A stretch of DNA of 64,000 nt, taken from Actinoplanes regularis (lineage in GTDB: Bacteria; Actinomycetota; Actinomycetes; Mycobacteriales; Micromonosporaceae). The notes beneath the pieces were generated by a model, which was given only the letters and a program-made list of their open reading frames with translations, did not search any database and had not been told where the DNA came from. Of the stretch, positions 15,971 through 26,050 are shown piece after piece (position 1 is the first letter of the stretch; the number at the start of each line of letters is the position of its first letter). The stretch is taken from contig NZ_FZNR01000005.1 in assembly GCF_900188005.1 (NCBI RefSeq), forward strand, positions 434,001-498,000, written 5' to 3'. A program made the position numbers and the translations under genes.

Positions 15971-17623
15971 TCATCGGTTCTCTCTCCTCGATCCGAAACG
16001 CCGCCATCCGGCGATGGCGACGACCGAGCCGGCCAGCAGGTAGCCGGCCAGCCCCAGCAGCGGGACCCGGCCCGCGGGTGCGCGGTACCCCGGATTCCGA
16101 TACAGCTCCAGAGCCGGCCCGAGATGGACCGGGACGAGCCCGGCCAGCGCCGCCACCGGCACCGGGCCGCCGGCGTCCCGCTGCACGAGCACCCAGCGCA
16201 CCCGCTCGTCGGCGGCTGGACCACCCGCCTCGACGCGGGCCCGCACCGCAGCGGCCGTCTCGCTCTCGCCCCGGATGGTCCGCGTCGCCGCACCCAGCGC
16301 TATCCGCAACCGGTCGTCGGCGATGACCTCGGCCGGCAGATAGCGCGACGCCGGGTCGTAGACGACCGGCCCCGGGTTCCACGAGTAGGACCGGTAGGCC
16401 GACATCGGCAGCGACACCACCGGCCCCGGCTCGGCTCGCACCACGCCTGCCACGCTCGCCCAGTCCGCCGGGTAACTCACCGGTCGCAGCTTCCCGCCGG
16501 CACCCCAGGCCAGGTCGGGCAGGGCGACCACCGGCAGCAACGCGAAACCGGCCAACACCAGCCGGCCCGGGGCCGCCGGCAGCCGCTCGGCGATCCGTTC
16601 GGCCGCCAAGGCAAGACACAAGATCAGCCCCAGCGCGTACGGGATGAGGAACTTCTGCCCGTCCCGGAACAACCCGGCACCCGGCACCGCGACGACCGCC
16701 CAGCGCAGCAGCCCGGCAGGGCCCGGCAGCGCACCCCACGCCGCCAGCAGCAGACCCCCGGCGGCGAGCCGGGCCAGCCGGGTCGCGGCGCCGTCCGGCC
16801 AGCGCCGCCGCAACCGCCCGAAGCCGAACCCGGCCGCGACCAGCAGTCCGAGAGTGATCAGCGGGACGAGCGGCCCGGTGCGGCTGGCGGGCACCGCCCC
16901 GGCGTTCCAGATGCCACCGGTGCCGGCCAGCGCGACCAGGACACCACCCCAGTTCTCGGCCCGGGCCGCGAACGACGCCACCGCGTCCGGGCTGGACGTG
17001 GCCGGTGTCGCCGAGCCGGCGGCGACCAGCAGCCAGGGCGCGTTCAGCGCGGCGACCGCGAGCGGCACGACCGGGGCACGCCGGCGGGCGAACGCGAGCG
17101 TGGTGGCCAGCGCGATGATCCCGCCGGTCGGGGTGATCGACGCGCAGGCGGCGGCCAGCACCACCCGCGCCCCGGCGCCCGCCCGGCCCCGCCCGGCGTC
17201 GAGGGCGGCCCGGACCAGCCAGGGCAGCGCGGCGTAACACAGCAGCAGGCCCCACTGCCCGATCAGGAGACGCTCGGCCAGGAACGGGGTCCAGGCGTAC
17301 CCGATCGCCGCGACCACCCGGGTGAGCCCGCGCCGGGCCGGGACGAGCCGGCCGGCGCCGATCGCCGCCGCGGCGAGCAGACCGGCCAGCACCAGCCGCT
17401 GCGCCAGCCAGCCGGGCACGATCAGCGCGGAGAGGCCGACAAGCGCGTCCTGCGGGACGGCCCGGGGCAGTACGCCGGACGGTGCGACCAGATCCCACGT
17501 CAGCGACTGCCGGGGCACGAAGACCATGTCGTAGCGCAGCACGTAGCCGGCCCGGGCCAGCGGCGCCAGCACGGCTGTCACGACCAGCGCCGCGCAGCCG
17601 TAGATCGACCATCGCGGAGGCAC
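15971..17623 (-). CDS. Polytopic membrane protein, GT-C glycosyltransferase-like
   Basis: About 550 residues from the GTG at 17623, which has GAGGAG six bases upstream; the same frame is open much further but reads through the divergent flippase gene with poor composition. Around ten or more hydrophobic helices, an early extracytoplasmic acidic residue (YVLRYDMVFVPRQSL), and a C-terminal soluble segment (VVSLPMSAYRSYSWNPGP) resemble lipid-phosphosugar-dependent GT-C enzymes. I do not recognise a named family with certainty. It is followed by DUF2613 and its start lies one base from the start of the divergent flippase gene, so both are probably regulated together. Confidence 0.75.
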   Translation of the reverse strand: MPPRWSIYGCAALVVTAVLAPLARAGYVLRYDMVFVPRQSLTWDLVAPSGVLPRAVPQDALVGLSALIVPGWLAQRLVLAGLLAAAAIGAGRLVPARRGLTRVVAAIGYAWTPFLAERLLIGQWGLLLCYAALPWLVRAALDAGRGRAGAGARVVLAAACASITPTGGIIALATTLAFARRRAPVVPLAVAALNAPWLLVAAGSATPATSSPDAVASFAARAENWGGVLVALAGTGGIWNAGAVPASRTGPLVPLITLGLLVAAGFGFGRLRRRWPDGAATRLARLAAGGLLLAAWGALPGPAGLLRWAVVAVPGAGLFRDGQKFLIPYALGLILCLALAAERIAERLPAAPGRLVLAGFALLPVVALPDLAWGAGGKLRPVSYPADWASVAGVVRAEPGPVVSLPMSAYRSYSWNPGPVVYDPASRYLPAEVIADDRLRIALGAATRTIRGESETAAAVRARVEAGGPAADERVRWVLVQRDAGGPVPVAALAGLVPVHLGPALELYRNPGYRAPAGRVPLLGLAGYLLAGSVVAIAGWRRFGSRRENR

Positions 17624-17624
17624 A

Positions 17625-18762
17625 GTGGACTCCTCACCGGGCACCCGGGACTCCCTCACCGCTCTCGGCCGCGCGGGGCTCGCCGTCACCGCGGCCACCG
17701 CGACGGCGAATCTGCTGGCGTACCTCCCGCCGGTGCTCGGCGCCCGCCGGCTGGCCCCGGCCGACCTCGGCGCGCTCGCCGCCGCGCTGGCCCTGGTCGC
17801 GATCGCCACGATGCCCGGCATCGGGCTGCAGACCGCGGTCGCCGTCGCGGTGGCGCGCTCGGGGGGCCGGGTCGTGGCCGCCCGGCAGGCCTGGCTGACC
17901 GCGCTGATCTGCGGGGCGGGGGTGCTGGCCGCCGCTCCCGTGCTGCGGCTGCCGGCGCTGCTGGCCCTGCTGACCGTGCCGGCGGTCCTGGCCGGCCTGC
18001 CGCTGGGCGTGCTCCAGGGCAGCGAGCGCTTCGGCCGCCTGGCCGTCGGCACGGTCCTGCTCGCCGTCGGGCGGTACGCCGGGGTGCTGGTGGGCCTGGT
18101 CGCCGGGTTCGGCCTGACCGGCTCGTTCGCGCTCGGCGCGCTGGTGGCGTGGGCGGTCGTACCGGCGCTGTGGTGGTCGGCGCGGTCGCGGACCCGCGCC
18201 GGCGGGGTACGCGGGCGGGCGGTGTTCACGGCGGCGAGCGCGTCGCTGGCCATTCTGGTGGCCTCCTACGCCGATCTCATCCTCGCCCGGTGGCTGCTGC
18301 CGGCGGGCGAGTCCGGGGCGTACGCGGTCGGTGCGGTGCTCACCCGGGCCGCGATCTGGGGGCCGCAGGTCGTCACGATCGTGGCGCTGCCGAGGCTGGT
18401 GCGCGGCGGCGCCGCCCTGCGGGTGGGTCTCGCGTCGGTGGCCGCGGGCGGCGCCGTGCTGGTCGCCGGGGCGGCGCTCGCCGGTGACCTGCTGGTCCGT
18501 GCGGCCGGCGGTGACCGGTACGCCGCGCTCGGTGGCCTGGCCCCGTACTTCGTGCTGGTCGGCGCCCTGTACGCGATCACCGTTTTCCTGGTGAACGCGC
18601 TGATCGCCGCCGGTGCCCGCCGCCCGGCCGGGTGGGTGTGGGCGGTCGCCGCCGGCCTGGTGCTGACCGTCGTGCTCGTCCGCCCGGCGACCGTGGGCCA
18701 GTTGCTCGCGTGTGCCCTCGCCGCGGCGGCCACCAGCGCCCTGACGGTCGGCGTCACCGTCC

Positions 18763-18782
<20 letters not shown>
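17625..18782 (+). CDS. Oligosaccharide flippase family (MOP/Wzx-like) membrane protein
   Basis: 385 residues, hydrophobic throughout with about 10-12 helices. The N-terminus (AVTAATATANLLAYLPPVL) and LGALAAALALVAIATMPGIG resemble polysaccharide transporters of the MOP superfamily, which flip lipid-linked sugars across the membrane. GTG start with GCGGAGG five bases upstream. Its start is back to back with the GT-C-like gene, with only one base between start codons. The 3' end overlaps the convergent fadA5-like gene by 20 bases. The length is a little short for a full Wzx (usually 400-500), so the assignment is moderate. Confidence 0.75.
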
Positions 18783-19881
<1,099 letters not shown>

Positions 19882-19896
19882 GACGCCTCCCGAAAC

Positions 19897-19910
19897 TAGA
19901 ACGTGTTTCC
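19897..19910. promoter_or_regulatory. KstR-like operator upstream of fadA5
   Basis: TAGAACGTGTTTCC matches TnnAACnnGTTnnA at every fixed position but the last. It sits 16 bp before the fadA5 start codon. KstR is the TetR-family repressor of steroid catabolism in actinobacteria and its published consensus has this AAC-nn-GTT core. One of seven such sites in the window, all before steroid genes. Confidence 0.75.
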
Positions 19911-19963
19911 ATATCAAAGCACAAGAGGCGTACCGATAGCGGGCTCTGGCGTGCTTGAATCAG

Positions 19964-19977
19964 TAGAACCTGTTATC
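19964..19977. promoter_or_regulatory. KstR-like operator upstream of cyp125
   Basis: TAGAACCTGTTATC, one mismatch (last base) to TnnAACnnGTTnnA. It ends 11 bp before the GTG start of the P450 gene and just before its TAGGAGGAG ribosome binding site. Together with the site at 19897 it gives each divergent gene its own operator. Confidence 0.75.
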
Positions 19978-19988
19978 TAGGAGGAGCC

Positions 19989-21197
19989 GTGATCGACCTC
20001 ACCGACCCGGAGATCTACGTCCACGGCATCCCGCACGAGCAGTTCGCCGAGCTACGCCGCACCACTCCGGTGTGCTGGATCCCGCAGGCGCGCCGCAGCG
20101 CCGGCTTCGACGACGACGGCTACTGGGCGGTGACCCGGCACGCCGACGTGATGGCCGTGTCCCGGGACAGCGAGACGTTCTCCAGCTGGGAGAACACGGC
20201 CATCGTCCGATTCCAGGCGGACATGCCCCGCGACCGGATCGAGATGCAGCGGGCCGTCATGCTCAACATGGACCCGCCGCAGCACACCCAGCAGCGCGCC
20301 ATCGTGTCCCGCGGCTTCACCCCGCGCGCGATCAACAGCCTGCGCACGGCGCTGACCGCCCGGGCCGAGCGGATCGTCCGGGAAGCCGGCGGCTCCTCCG
20401 AAGGGGACTTCGTCACCGAGGTCGCCTGCGAGCTGCCCCTGCAGGCGATCGCCGAGCTGCTCGGCGTCCCGCAGGAGGACCGCAAGAACGTCTTCGACTG
20501 GTCGAACTCGATGATCGGCTACGACGACCCGGAGTACGGCGGCACCGCCGACCCGCTCGAACCGGCCATGGAGCTGCTCGGCTACGCCATGACGATGGCC
20601 GAGGACCGGAAGGCCTGCCCACGCGACGACATCGTGTCCACGCTGGTGCACGCCGAGATCGGCGGGGAACACCTGTCCACCGACGAGTTCGGTTTCTTCG
20701 TGCTGATGCTCGCCGTGGCCGGCAACGAGACCACCCGCAACGCGATCTCGCACGGCATGCTGGCCCTGCTCGAACACCCCGACCAGTGGGCGGCGTTCAA
20801 GCAGAACCGGCCGCGTACGGCGGTCGACGAGATCGTCCGCTGGGGCACCCCGGTCAACGTCTTCCAGCGCACCGCGACCCGCGACACCGAACTCGGCGGG
20901 CAGCGCATCCGCAAGGACGACCGGGTCGCGCTCTTCTACGGTTCGGCGAACTTCGACGAGGAGGTCTTCGACCACCCCGAGCGCTTCGACATCACCCGCA
21001 GCCCCAACCCGCACCTCGGCTTCGGCGGCAGCGGCGCGCACTTCTGCCTCGGCGCCAACCTGGCCCGGCTGGAGATCGACCTGATCTTCAACGCGATCGC
21101 CGACCACATGCCGGAGATCAGCCTGACCGGTCCGCCCGAGCGGTTGCGCTCCGGCTGGCTCAACAGCATCAAACACCTGCCGGTACGGTACCGCTGA
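19989..21197 (+). CDS. cyp125: Cytochrome P450, CYP125 family (steroid C26/C27 monooxygenase)
   Basis: 402 residues. P450 landmarks: I-helix AVAGNETTRNAISHG, ExxR in VDEIVRWGTPVNV, and heme loop FGGSGAHFCLGANLAR with the axial Cys at about residue 353. The C-terminus (PERLRSGWLNSIKHLPV) and the region MQRAVMLNMDPPQHTQQR resemble CYP125 more than other CYP families. CYP125 oxidises the terminal methyl of cholest-4-en-3-one to start side-chain degradation. GTG start with GGAGGAG. Adjacent to and divergent from fadA5, under a KstR-like operator. CYP142 or CYP124 would be the alternatives, but their heme loops differ. Confidence 0.92.
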   Translation: MIDLTDPEIYVHGIPHEQFAELRRTTPVCWIPQARRSAGFDDDGYWAVTRHADVMAVSRDSETFSSWENTAIVRFQADMPRDRIEMQRAVMLNMDPPQHTQQRAIVSRGFTPRAINSLRTALTARAERIVREAGGSSEGDFVTEVACELPLQAIAELLGVPQEDRKNVFDWSNSMIGYDDPEYGGTADPLEPAMELLGYAMTMAEDRKACPRDDIVSTLVHAEIGGEHLSTDEFGFFVLMLAVAGNETTRNAISHGMLALLEHPDQWAAFKQNRPRTAVDEIVRWGTPVNVFQRTATRDTELGGQRIRKDDRVALFYGSANFDEEVFDHPERFDITRSPNPHLGFGGSGAHFCLGANLARLEIDLIFNAIADHMPEISLTGPPERLRSGWLNSIKHLPVRYR

Positions 21198-21221
21198 CCC
21201 GATCGTGGAATCCTGGGCGGC

Positions 21222-21809
21222 ATGACCGACCTGGACGCCAAGGAAAACCTCCATCAATACCTGCGCGAGGCGCGCGAGGCGCTGCTCGGCAAACTCGACG
21301 GCCTTTCGGAGTACGACGTGCGCCGCCCGCTCGTGCCCACCGGCACGAACCTGCTCGGGCTCGTCAAACACGTGTCCATCGTGACCGCCGGATACTTCGG
21401 CGAGGTGTTCGATCGGCCCTTCCCCGGTGCCCTCCCGGCCGTCGGCGAGTTCGCCGAGCCGAACGCGGACATGTGGGCCACCGCCGACGAGTCCCGCGAC
21501 GACATCACCGGCCTCTGGCACCAGGCCTGGGCCCACGCCGACGCGACGATCGAGGTGCTGCCGTTCGACGCGCCCGGCTCGGTCCGCTGGTGGGGCGACG
21601 TGCCGGTGACGCTGCACCACATCCTCGTGCACGTGCTCGCGGAGCTGAACCGGCACGCCGGGCACGCCGACATCGTGCGCGAACTGATCGACGGCGGGAC
21701 CGGCTGGCGGCACCCCGGCGACAACGTGCGCGACGTCGCCGACTGGCCCGCCCACCGCGAGCGACTGGAGTCCACCGCCCGATCGTTCGAGTCAGCTACC
21801 CGCCCTTGA
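21222..21809 (+). CDS. DinB family protein (DUF664)
   Basis: 195 residues with the four-helix DinB/DUF664 layout: NLHQYLREAREALLGKLDGL, the metal-binding His in LVKHVSIVTAGYFGEVF, and the paired His in LHHILVHVLAELNRHAGHAD. Members are metal-dependent thiol (mycothiol) transferase-like proteins or stress proteins with unknown substrates. It starts 24 bp after cyp125 and could be read through from it, but the family has no known steroid role. Confidence 0.88.
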   Translation: MTDLDAKENLHQYLREAREALLGKLDGLSEYDVRRPLVPTGTNLLGLVKHVSIVTAGYFGEVFDRPFPGALPAVGEFAEPNADMWATADESRDDITGLWHQAWAHADATIEVLPFDAPGSVRWWGDVPVTLHHILVHVLAELNRHAGHADIVRELIDGGTGWRHPGDNVRDVADWPAHRERLESTARSFESATRP

Positions 21810-21832
21810 ACGGACGGGCTTGTGGGTCTCGC

Positions 21833-22168
21833 CTACTGGCTTGCCAACACCGACCAGCCGTGCAGCATCCCGGCCCGCCACTCTGCGAGTTGGTCGGCAG
21901 CGAGCCGGTCCTGCTCGGCCATGGCGCCGATCAGTTCGGCTTCATCGGCGCCGTGTGCCCAGCGGTAGTATCGGCGGCGCTGAAGATGCACGGCGCGGAA
22001 ACTGGGCGTAGGCCCATAGATGCCAGCCGGGAGCCAATGAACAGCCCATCCAGGGTGCACGAGCTCGATTCGCTCGCAGTCCTCCAGGGAACCGGCTGGC
22101 CAGCGCAGCCGCTCAGCGATGAGCCGCCGGTTACGCCACGCCAGGCTGGTGCCTTCCAGCTCGGTCAT
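21833..22168 (-). CDS. Hypothetical protein, third gene of a small operon
   Basis: 111 residues starting MTELEGTSLAWRNRRLIAER at an ATG that overlaps the TGA of the upstream HTH gene (ATGA), which argues that both are real. The sequence is rich in Trp, Arg and Glu, with WPAGSLEDCERIELVHPGWA and AEQDRLAADQLAEWRAGML. I do not recognise a domain. It converges with the DinB gene. Confidence 0.65.
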   Translation of the reverse strand: MTELEGTSLAWRNRRLIAERLRWPAGSLEDCERIELVHPGWAVHWLPAGIYGPTPSFRAVHLQRRRYYRWAHGADEAELIGAMAEQDRLAADQLAEWRAGMLHGWSVLASQ

Positions 22169-22539
22169 CCGGTTCTCCAGTGGATACGGATCCAAGCCTC
22201 TACGTCGGCCTCCAGCCATACCCGCCCCATCCGTAGTTCCTGATAGGGCTCAGGGAAGTCTTCGCCTTCAGTCAGCTGCTGGACCCGCTGGCGCGAGCGA
22301 GCCAGGCGCGCGGCGATCTCGGCAGCAGCCATCAGGCGCGGGCGCCGCGAGACCGCGGTGCAGCCGGTGCACCGGACTTCGGAGACACAGCTTTGCGGTT
22401 CGGTCATCGCAGTACGACCGCTTGGAGATGTCGCCAGGCCGTGGGGGTCGCATGCGTCCGGCAGCTGATCGCTCGCCGATTGGACAAGCTGTTGCGCTGC
22501 CGACAGGTCGAGGTCTTGCTCAGTGCGCGAAAGCTGCAT
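22165..22539 (-). CDS. Small helix-turn-helix DNA-binding protein
   Basis: 124 residues from the ATG at 22539, which shares its A with the stop of the upstream gene (TGATG) and has GAGGTGG before it. The C-terminal half (MAAAEIAARLARSRQRVQQL, then GRVWLEADVEAWIRIHW) looks like an AlpA/excisionase-type winged HTH that reads from a DNA-recognition helix into a Trp-containing wing. A CxxC (VRCTGCTAV) precedes it. Likely a regulator or excisionase-like factor of this accessory region. Confidence 0.7.
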   Translation of the reverse strand: MQLSRTEQDLDLSAAQQLVQSASDQLPDACDPHGLATSPSGRTAMTEPQSCVSEVRCTGCTAVSRRPRLMAAAEIAARLARSRQRVQQLTEGEDFPEPYQELRMGRVWLEADVEAWIRIHWRTG

Positions 22540-22841
22540 CAAGCCACCTCGCTCCAATGCTCCACCACTCGAGGGACACGTGCCCAGGCGTCGACGGTAT
22601 TGAGAGGGCGCACGATGACCAGCTCACGTAGGTCCGGCAAGGCCATGGTCGGCAGGAGGCGGACTGCATCCTCAAACTGGTCCCAAAGGTGCGCGGCGAG
22701 TCGCCAGCCGTCGCCGTACATGGAGACCAGTTCGACGACCGCTACCCCGCAGGGCCATGAGGTCGCGTTGGCGTGAGCGGTGCAGAGTCCGAGCGGCCAG
22801 ACCGGCCGGTGGTCGCCCTGGTGAGACGACGGAGTTGGCAT
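22539..22841 (-). CDS. Small hypothetical protein, first gene of the operon
   Basis: Up to 100 residues. The C-terminal part (MYGDGWRLAAHLWDQFEDAV, LPDLRELVIVRPLNTVDAWA) has coding character; the N-terminal 40 residues are less convincing, so the true start could be the internal ATG near 22721. The stop codon overlaps the start of the HTH gene, supporting translational coupling. No domain recognised. The 243 bp between it and the XRE gene show no clear feature. Confidence 0.55.
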   Translation of the reverse strand: MPTPSSHQGDHRPVWPLGLCTAHANATSWPCGVAVVELVSMYGDGWRLAAHLWDQFEDAVRLLPTMALPDLRELVIVRPLNTVDAWARVPRVVEHWSEVA

Positions 22842-23084
22842 GCCCTTCGCCGGCCCCTACCCGATCCCGGCGCGAAGCAGCTGGGCGACGTACGGCTGCC
22901 GCACGGCCGGGCAAGGGTAGGCGTCGATGCCGCAACGGCACCCGACAACCCAAGGGCGGCCTCGGCGCCATCGACGGCACTGACCGTGCCTGATCACCGT
23001 GCTGCGCATGCTCATCGCCTCCGATCGCGGGAACGTGATCGGAAAGGTACTCAGTGTGCATGGGCAGGCTATTGCTTGCTGCTA

Positions 23085-24251
23085 TCAGTCCTTCACCAGC
23101 TGCCGCAGGCTCACGGCCACGGCAGCGCTGCGCATCTGCTTCGTGAGCGCATTCCGCTTGGTACGGCGGATGATCGATCCAATCGTGTCGCGGACGGTGG
23201 GGCGCAAACGCACCCACTGTGGACCGACCGCCTCAGCGCGCAGAAACGCCGCGATGGCCTCATGGTCGCGCCCCACCTGAGCGAGCGCGGTGGCCACATC
23301 GGCGAAGTACGGCGCCTGTCGGTTCGCAAGCGGGATCCACCCCGGGGCAACCAGTTCCGACGCCTCGATCGCGAGCTGCGGCTCCCCGAGCTCCAGTTGG
23401 ACGGACACCGTCCAGAACCCCACGTTGGTCGGGCCGAACGCGAACCGTGCCAGGCCCAGATCTTCCGGCTCGCCGAGTGACTGAGCTGCCTCGCCCGCCT
23501 CTCGCAGATGGTCAAGCGCAACGTCGGAGCGCCGATCCACAGCGGCGCGGAGCGCGGCATGTAGATGCAACATCCCATATGCCTGGCGGGCCTGCGGGTC
23601 GCCGATGTGTGGCTGAATCTCATCGGCCACGCGCTGCGCAAGCCGTGTTGGTGCGCCGGGCATCTCCGGCGGCATTGCCAAGATCCGGACGAATTCTGCG
23701 ATCCCGATCCAAGCCGGGTCTCCAAGTTCACGCGCCTCGGCGACAGCCAGCCGGGCGGCGTCGCGTGCCAAGTCGGCGTAACCGAGATGCTTGAGGGTGT
23801 AGGTGCCTACGTGTGCGACCTGGACCAGGTCGCCGCCGTGAAGGCCGCCCAGAAGGTTCGGGAGCATCGGCGCCGCGGCCGCGAAGTCGTAGGCGCCGCC
23901 GGCCGCCATCAGCTGGCGCACCTCGTGGTGCGGTTCCTCCAACTCGCCCACCTCGCGCCGGATCAAAGCCTCGCGGATAGCCGGCACGTGGGCGGCCGCA
24001 GCCGCGCGAACTGGATCGGTGGGATCGCCGGGCTGCCCGGTGAGGTCTGCGATCGACACGTCCAGGGCGCCGGCGAGAGCGACCAGGGTGGCGCGCCGCT
24101 CGACCGGCCGGGTGCCGGTCTCGATCTGGCTGAGGTAGGGCTGGCTCATGCCTGCAAGATCCGCTAGTACGCGCTGACTCTTGCCACGCCGTCGCCGCCA
24201 GTACGCGACCTGTGCGCCGATATATAGATTGTCGCCAACGGTTGAGGCCAC
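23085..24251 (-). CDS. XRE-family regulator with helical-repeat sensor domain
   Basis: 388 residues. N-terminal HTH_XRE at about 12-67: RRRRGKSQRVLADLAGMSQP, YLSQIETGTRPVERR. The remaining 300 residues are alpha-helical TPR-like repeats (LGYADLARDAARLAVAEARE, EPQLAIEASELV). This architecture is widespread in actinomycetes, often next to small genes controlling differentiation or antibiotic production. It is the first minus-strand gene before the three small genes at 21.8-22.8 kb and may control them. Ligand unknown. Confidence 0.88.
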   Translation of the reverse strand: MASTVGDNLYIGAQVAYWRRRRGKSQRVLADLAGMSQPYLSQIETGTRPVERRATLVALAGALDVSIADLTGQPGDPTDPVRAAAAAHVPAIREALIRREVGELEEPHHEVRQLMAAGGAYDFAAAAPMLPNLLGGLHGGDLVQVAHVGTYTLKHLGYADLARDAARLAVAEARELGDPAWIGIAEFVRILAMPPEMPGAPTRLAQRVADEIQPHIGDPQARQAYGMLHLHAALRAAVDRRSDVALDHLREAGEAAQSLGEPEDLGLARFAFGPTNVGFWTVSVQLELGEPQLAIEASELVAPGWIPLANRQAPYFADVATALAQVGRDHEAIAAFLRAEAVGPQWVRLRPTVRDTIGSIIRRTKRNALTKQMRSAAVAVSLRQLVKD

Positions 24252-24532
24252 TTCTGCCCCCAGGGATCGTCAGGGTTGGGTCAAGCTACCGCTACCGGTG
24301 CCCCTGCTGATCGACGGTACCCCTGCCTACCGGCATGCGGCGTAAGCCTGTCGACGGAATCCGATCATTCATCTTGTTGGACAGTGTTCCGGGCGGCCGC
24401 GTGGATCGTCCGGCTTCCGGAACGCCCACCGGCCGACGGCACGAAGTAGACCTGCGTGGACGCTCGCGCTGCGGAGGGGCGTGATGCGCTCGGCTGCCCG
24501 TTGCCGGTGAAGCCGCTGCTAACCTGCTCGTC

Positions 24533-24874
24533 GTGAGCGAAGCAGTTGAGGAGGTCTGGGCACTGCAGCGGCGAAGCGATGCTCAAACCGTCGCCGAGTT
24601 CGTGGTGTACGGCGGTGACTTTCCGTGGCTGAACGCCCGCATCGAGCCCAGGGCCGGGTTCGAGGAAGTTCGGCCCCTCTTCGCGGAGGTGCTGTCCCGC
24701 CTGGATGGCGTTGGCGCTGATGGCGGCTCTTGGGAGCAGTCATATAACGCCGTCCGGGCTGCCGTGCTGCTGCGGTATCCGGATGGTGGCGAGGTCCCGG
24801 AGTTCCTGCTGCACATCGATGGTGATGAGGCGTGGTGGCGCTGGAGCAACGAGCCATTCGAGGAAGACTCATAG
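24533..24874 (+). CDS. Hypothetical protein
   Basis: 113 residues, GTG start. Acidic and Trp-rich: VEEVWALQRRSDAQTVAEFV, YGGDFPWLNARIEPRAGFEE, and a C-terminal LLHIDGDEAWWRWSNEPFEE. No domain recognised. Composition and third-position GC look coding. It converges with the adhP-like gene 24 bp away. The upstream 280 bp to the XRE gene contain no gene I can support. Confidence 0.65.
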   Translation: MSEAVEEVWALQRRSDAQTVAEFVVYGGDFPWLNARIEPRAGFEEVRPLFAEVLSRLDGVGADGGSWEQSYNAVRAAVLLRYPDGGEVPEFLLHIDGDEAWWRWSNEPFEEDS

Positions 24875-24898
24875 CCCACGTACATGTTCAGCGTCTGT

Positions 24899-25909
24899 TC
24901 AGAACTCCAGAACCAGCCGGGCCGGCACCTTCCCCGCCAGCACATCGTCGAAACAGGCGTTGATGTCGTCGAGCTTGCATCCTGTGGCGATCACCTTCGT
25001 ACGACCCGCCTTGTGCAGTTGGAACACCTCGGCGAGATCCTGCCGGGTACCGACGATCGAGCCGATGATCGAAATGCCGAACAGGACGGTCTCGAAGATC
25101 GGCACCGCCATGTTTCCGTCAGCGGGCAATGCCACGCAGACCAGCCGGCCACCCCGGCGAAGACTCTGGTAAGCCTGCTCGAACGACCGTGGGGCCGCGG
25201 CCAGCGCGACAGCCACGTCGGCGCCGCCAAGCCTCTTGATCTGCTCGACGGGATCCGAGGTTCGCGCGTTCACCACGTGGTCCGCTCCGAGCGAGGTGGC
25301 CAGCTCCAACTTTGCCTGTTCCACGTCGACGCCGATCACGATGCCGCCGACGATCCGGGCGTACTGGAGCGCGAGGTGGCCCAGCCCGCCGATGCCGAAG
25401 ATCGCGATCCGTTCCGCCGGACGTACCCGGGCCATTTTGATGGCTTTGTAGGTGGTGACTCCGGCGCAGGTCAGCGGGGCGGCATCGAACGCGCTGACAC
25501 CCTCCGGGACCGGTACCGCGTACCGGCCGTCGGCCAGCGCGTACTCCGCATACCCTCCGTTGATCGAATAACCGGTGTTCTCCTGCTGCTCGCAGAGGGT
25601 TTCCCAGCCGCTGACGCAGTAGTCGCAGTGCCCGCAAGCCTTGCCGAGCCAGGCCAGCGCCACCCGTTCACCGACGTGACGCCCGGTGTCGCCCGGTCCC
25701 AGCGCCTCGATGATGCCGACGGCCTCGTGCCCCGGAATGAACGGAGGCGTCGGCTTCACCGGCCAGTCTCCGTGGGCGGCATGGATGTCCGTATGGCAGA
25801 TGCCGCTCGTCTCGATACGGACGAGGATCTCGTTGGTGCCCGGTTCCGGCCTGGGAAGATCCTGAATCTGAAGCGGTGCCTTGAACTCGGTTACGACCGC
25901 GGCCTTCAT
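24899..25909 (-). CDS. adhP: Zinc-dependent alcohol dehydrogenase, AdhP type
   Basis: 336 residues, the usual length of AdhP. Catalytic zinc ligands: Cys in SGICHTDIHAAHGDWP and GHE; structural zinc Cys in GKACGHCDYCVSGWETLC. Rossmann motif IFGIGGLGHLALQYARIVG followed by GVDV (Asp favours NAD). It interconverts primary alcohols and aldehydes in the cytoplasm. It is a single gene, divergent from a small hypothetical gene, with no KstR-like site upstream. Confidence 0.92.
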   Translation of the reverse strand: MKAAVVTEFKAPLQIQDLPRPEPGTNEILVRIETSGICHTDIHAAHGDWPVKPTPPFIPGHEAVGIIEALGPGDTGRHVGERVALAWLGKACGHCDYCVSGWETLCEQQENTGYSINGGYAEYALADGRYAVPVPEGVSAFDAAPLTCAGVTTYKAIKMARVRPAERIAIFGIGGLGHLALQYARIVGGIVIGVDVEQAKLELATSLGADHVVNARTSDPVEQIKRLGGADVAVALAAAPRSFEQAYQSLRRGGRLVCVALPADGNMAVPIFETVLFGISIIGSIVGTRQDLAEVFQLHKAGRTKVIATGCKLDDINACFDDVLAGKVPARLVLEF

Positions 25910-26050
25910 CCTGCCCGTCCTCCTGACCGTTGCTCAGTCGGCGCGCGCACCGGGCGATTCCCGCCCTCCGGCGACCCTGATTCGTCAATATGTCAGCTTA
26001 TGCCCGCCTAGCACACTTTGCTGAAGGTCCCGTCTCATATCCTCGGCTTC

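Noticed and set aside
17624..18253. N-terminal extension of the GT-C-like gene to 18253
   Set aside because: Ala/Thr/Ser/Arg-rich antisense of the flippase gene; the GTG at 17623 has a good ribosome binding site and starts the first membrane helix.
15872..18487. Long plus-strand open frame opposite the GT-C-like gene
   Set aside because: Composition is Arg/Gly/Pro-rich antisense noise of a high-GC gene; the minus-strand frame has membrane helices and a proper start.
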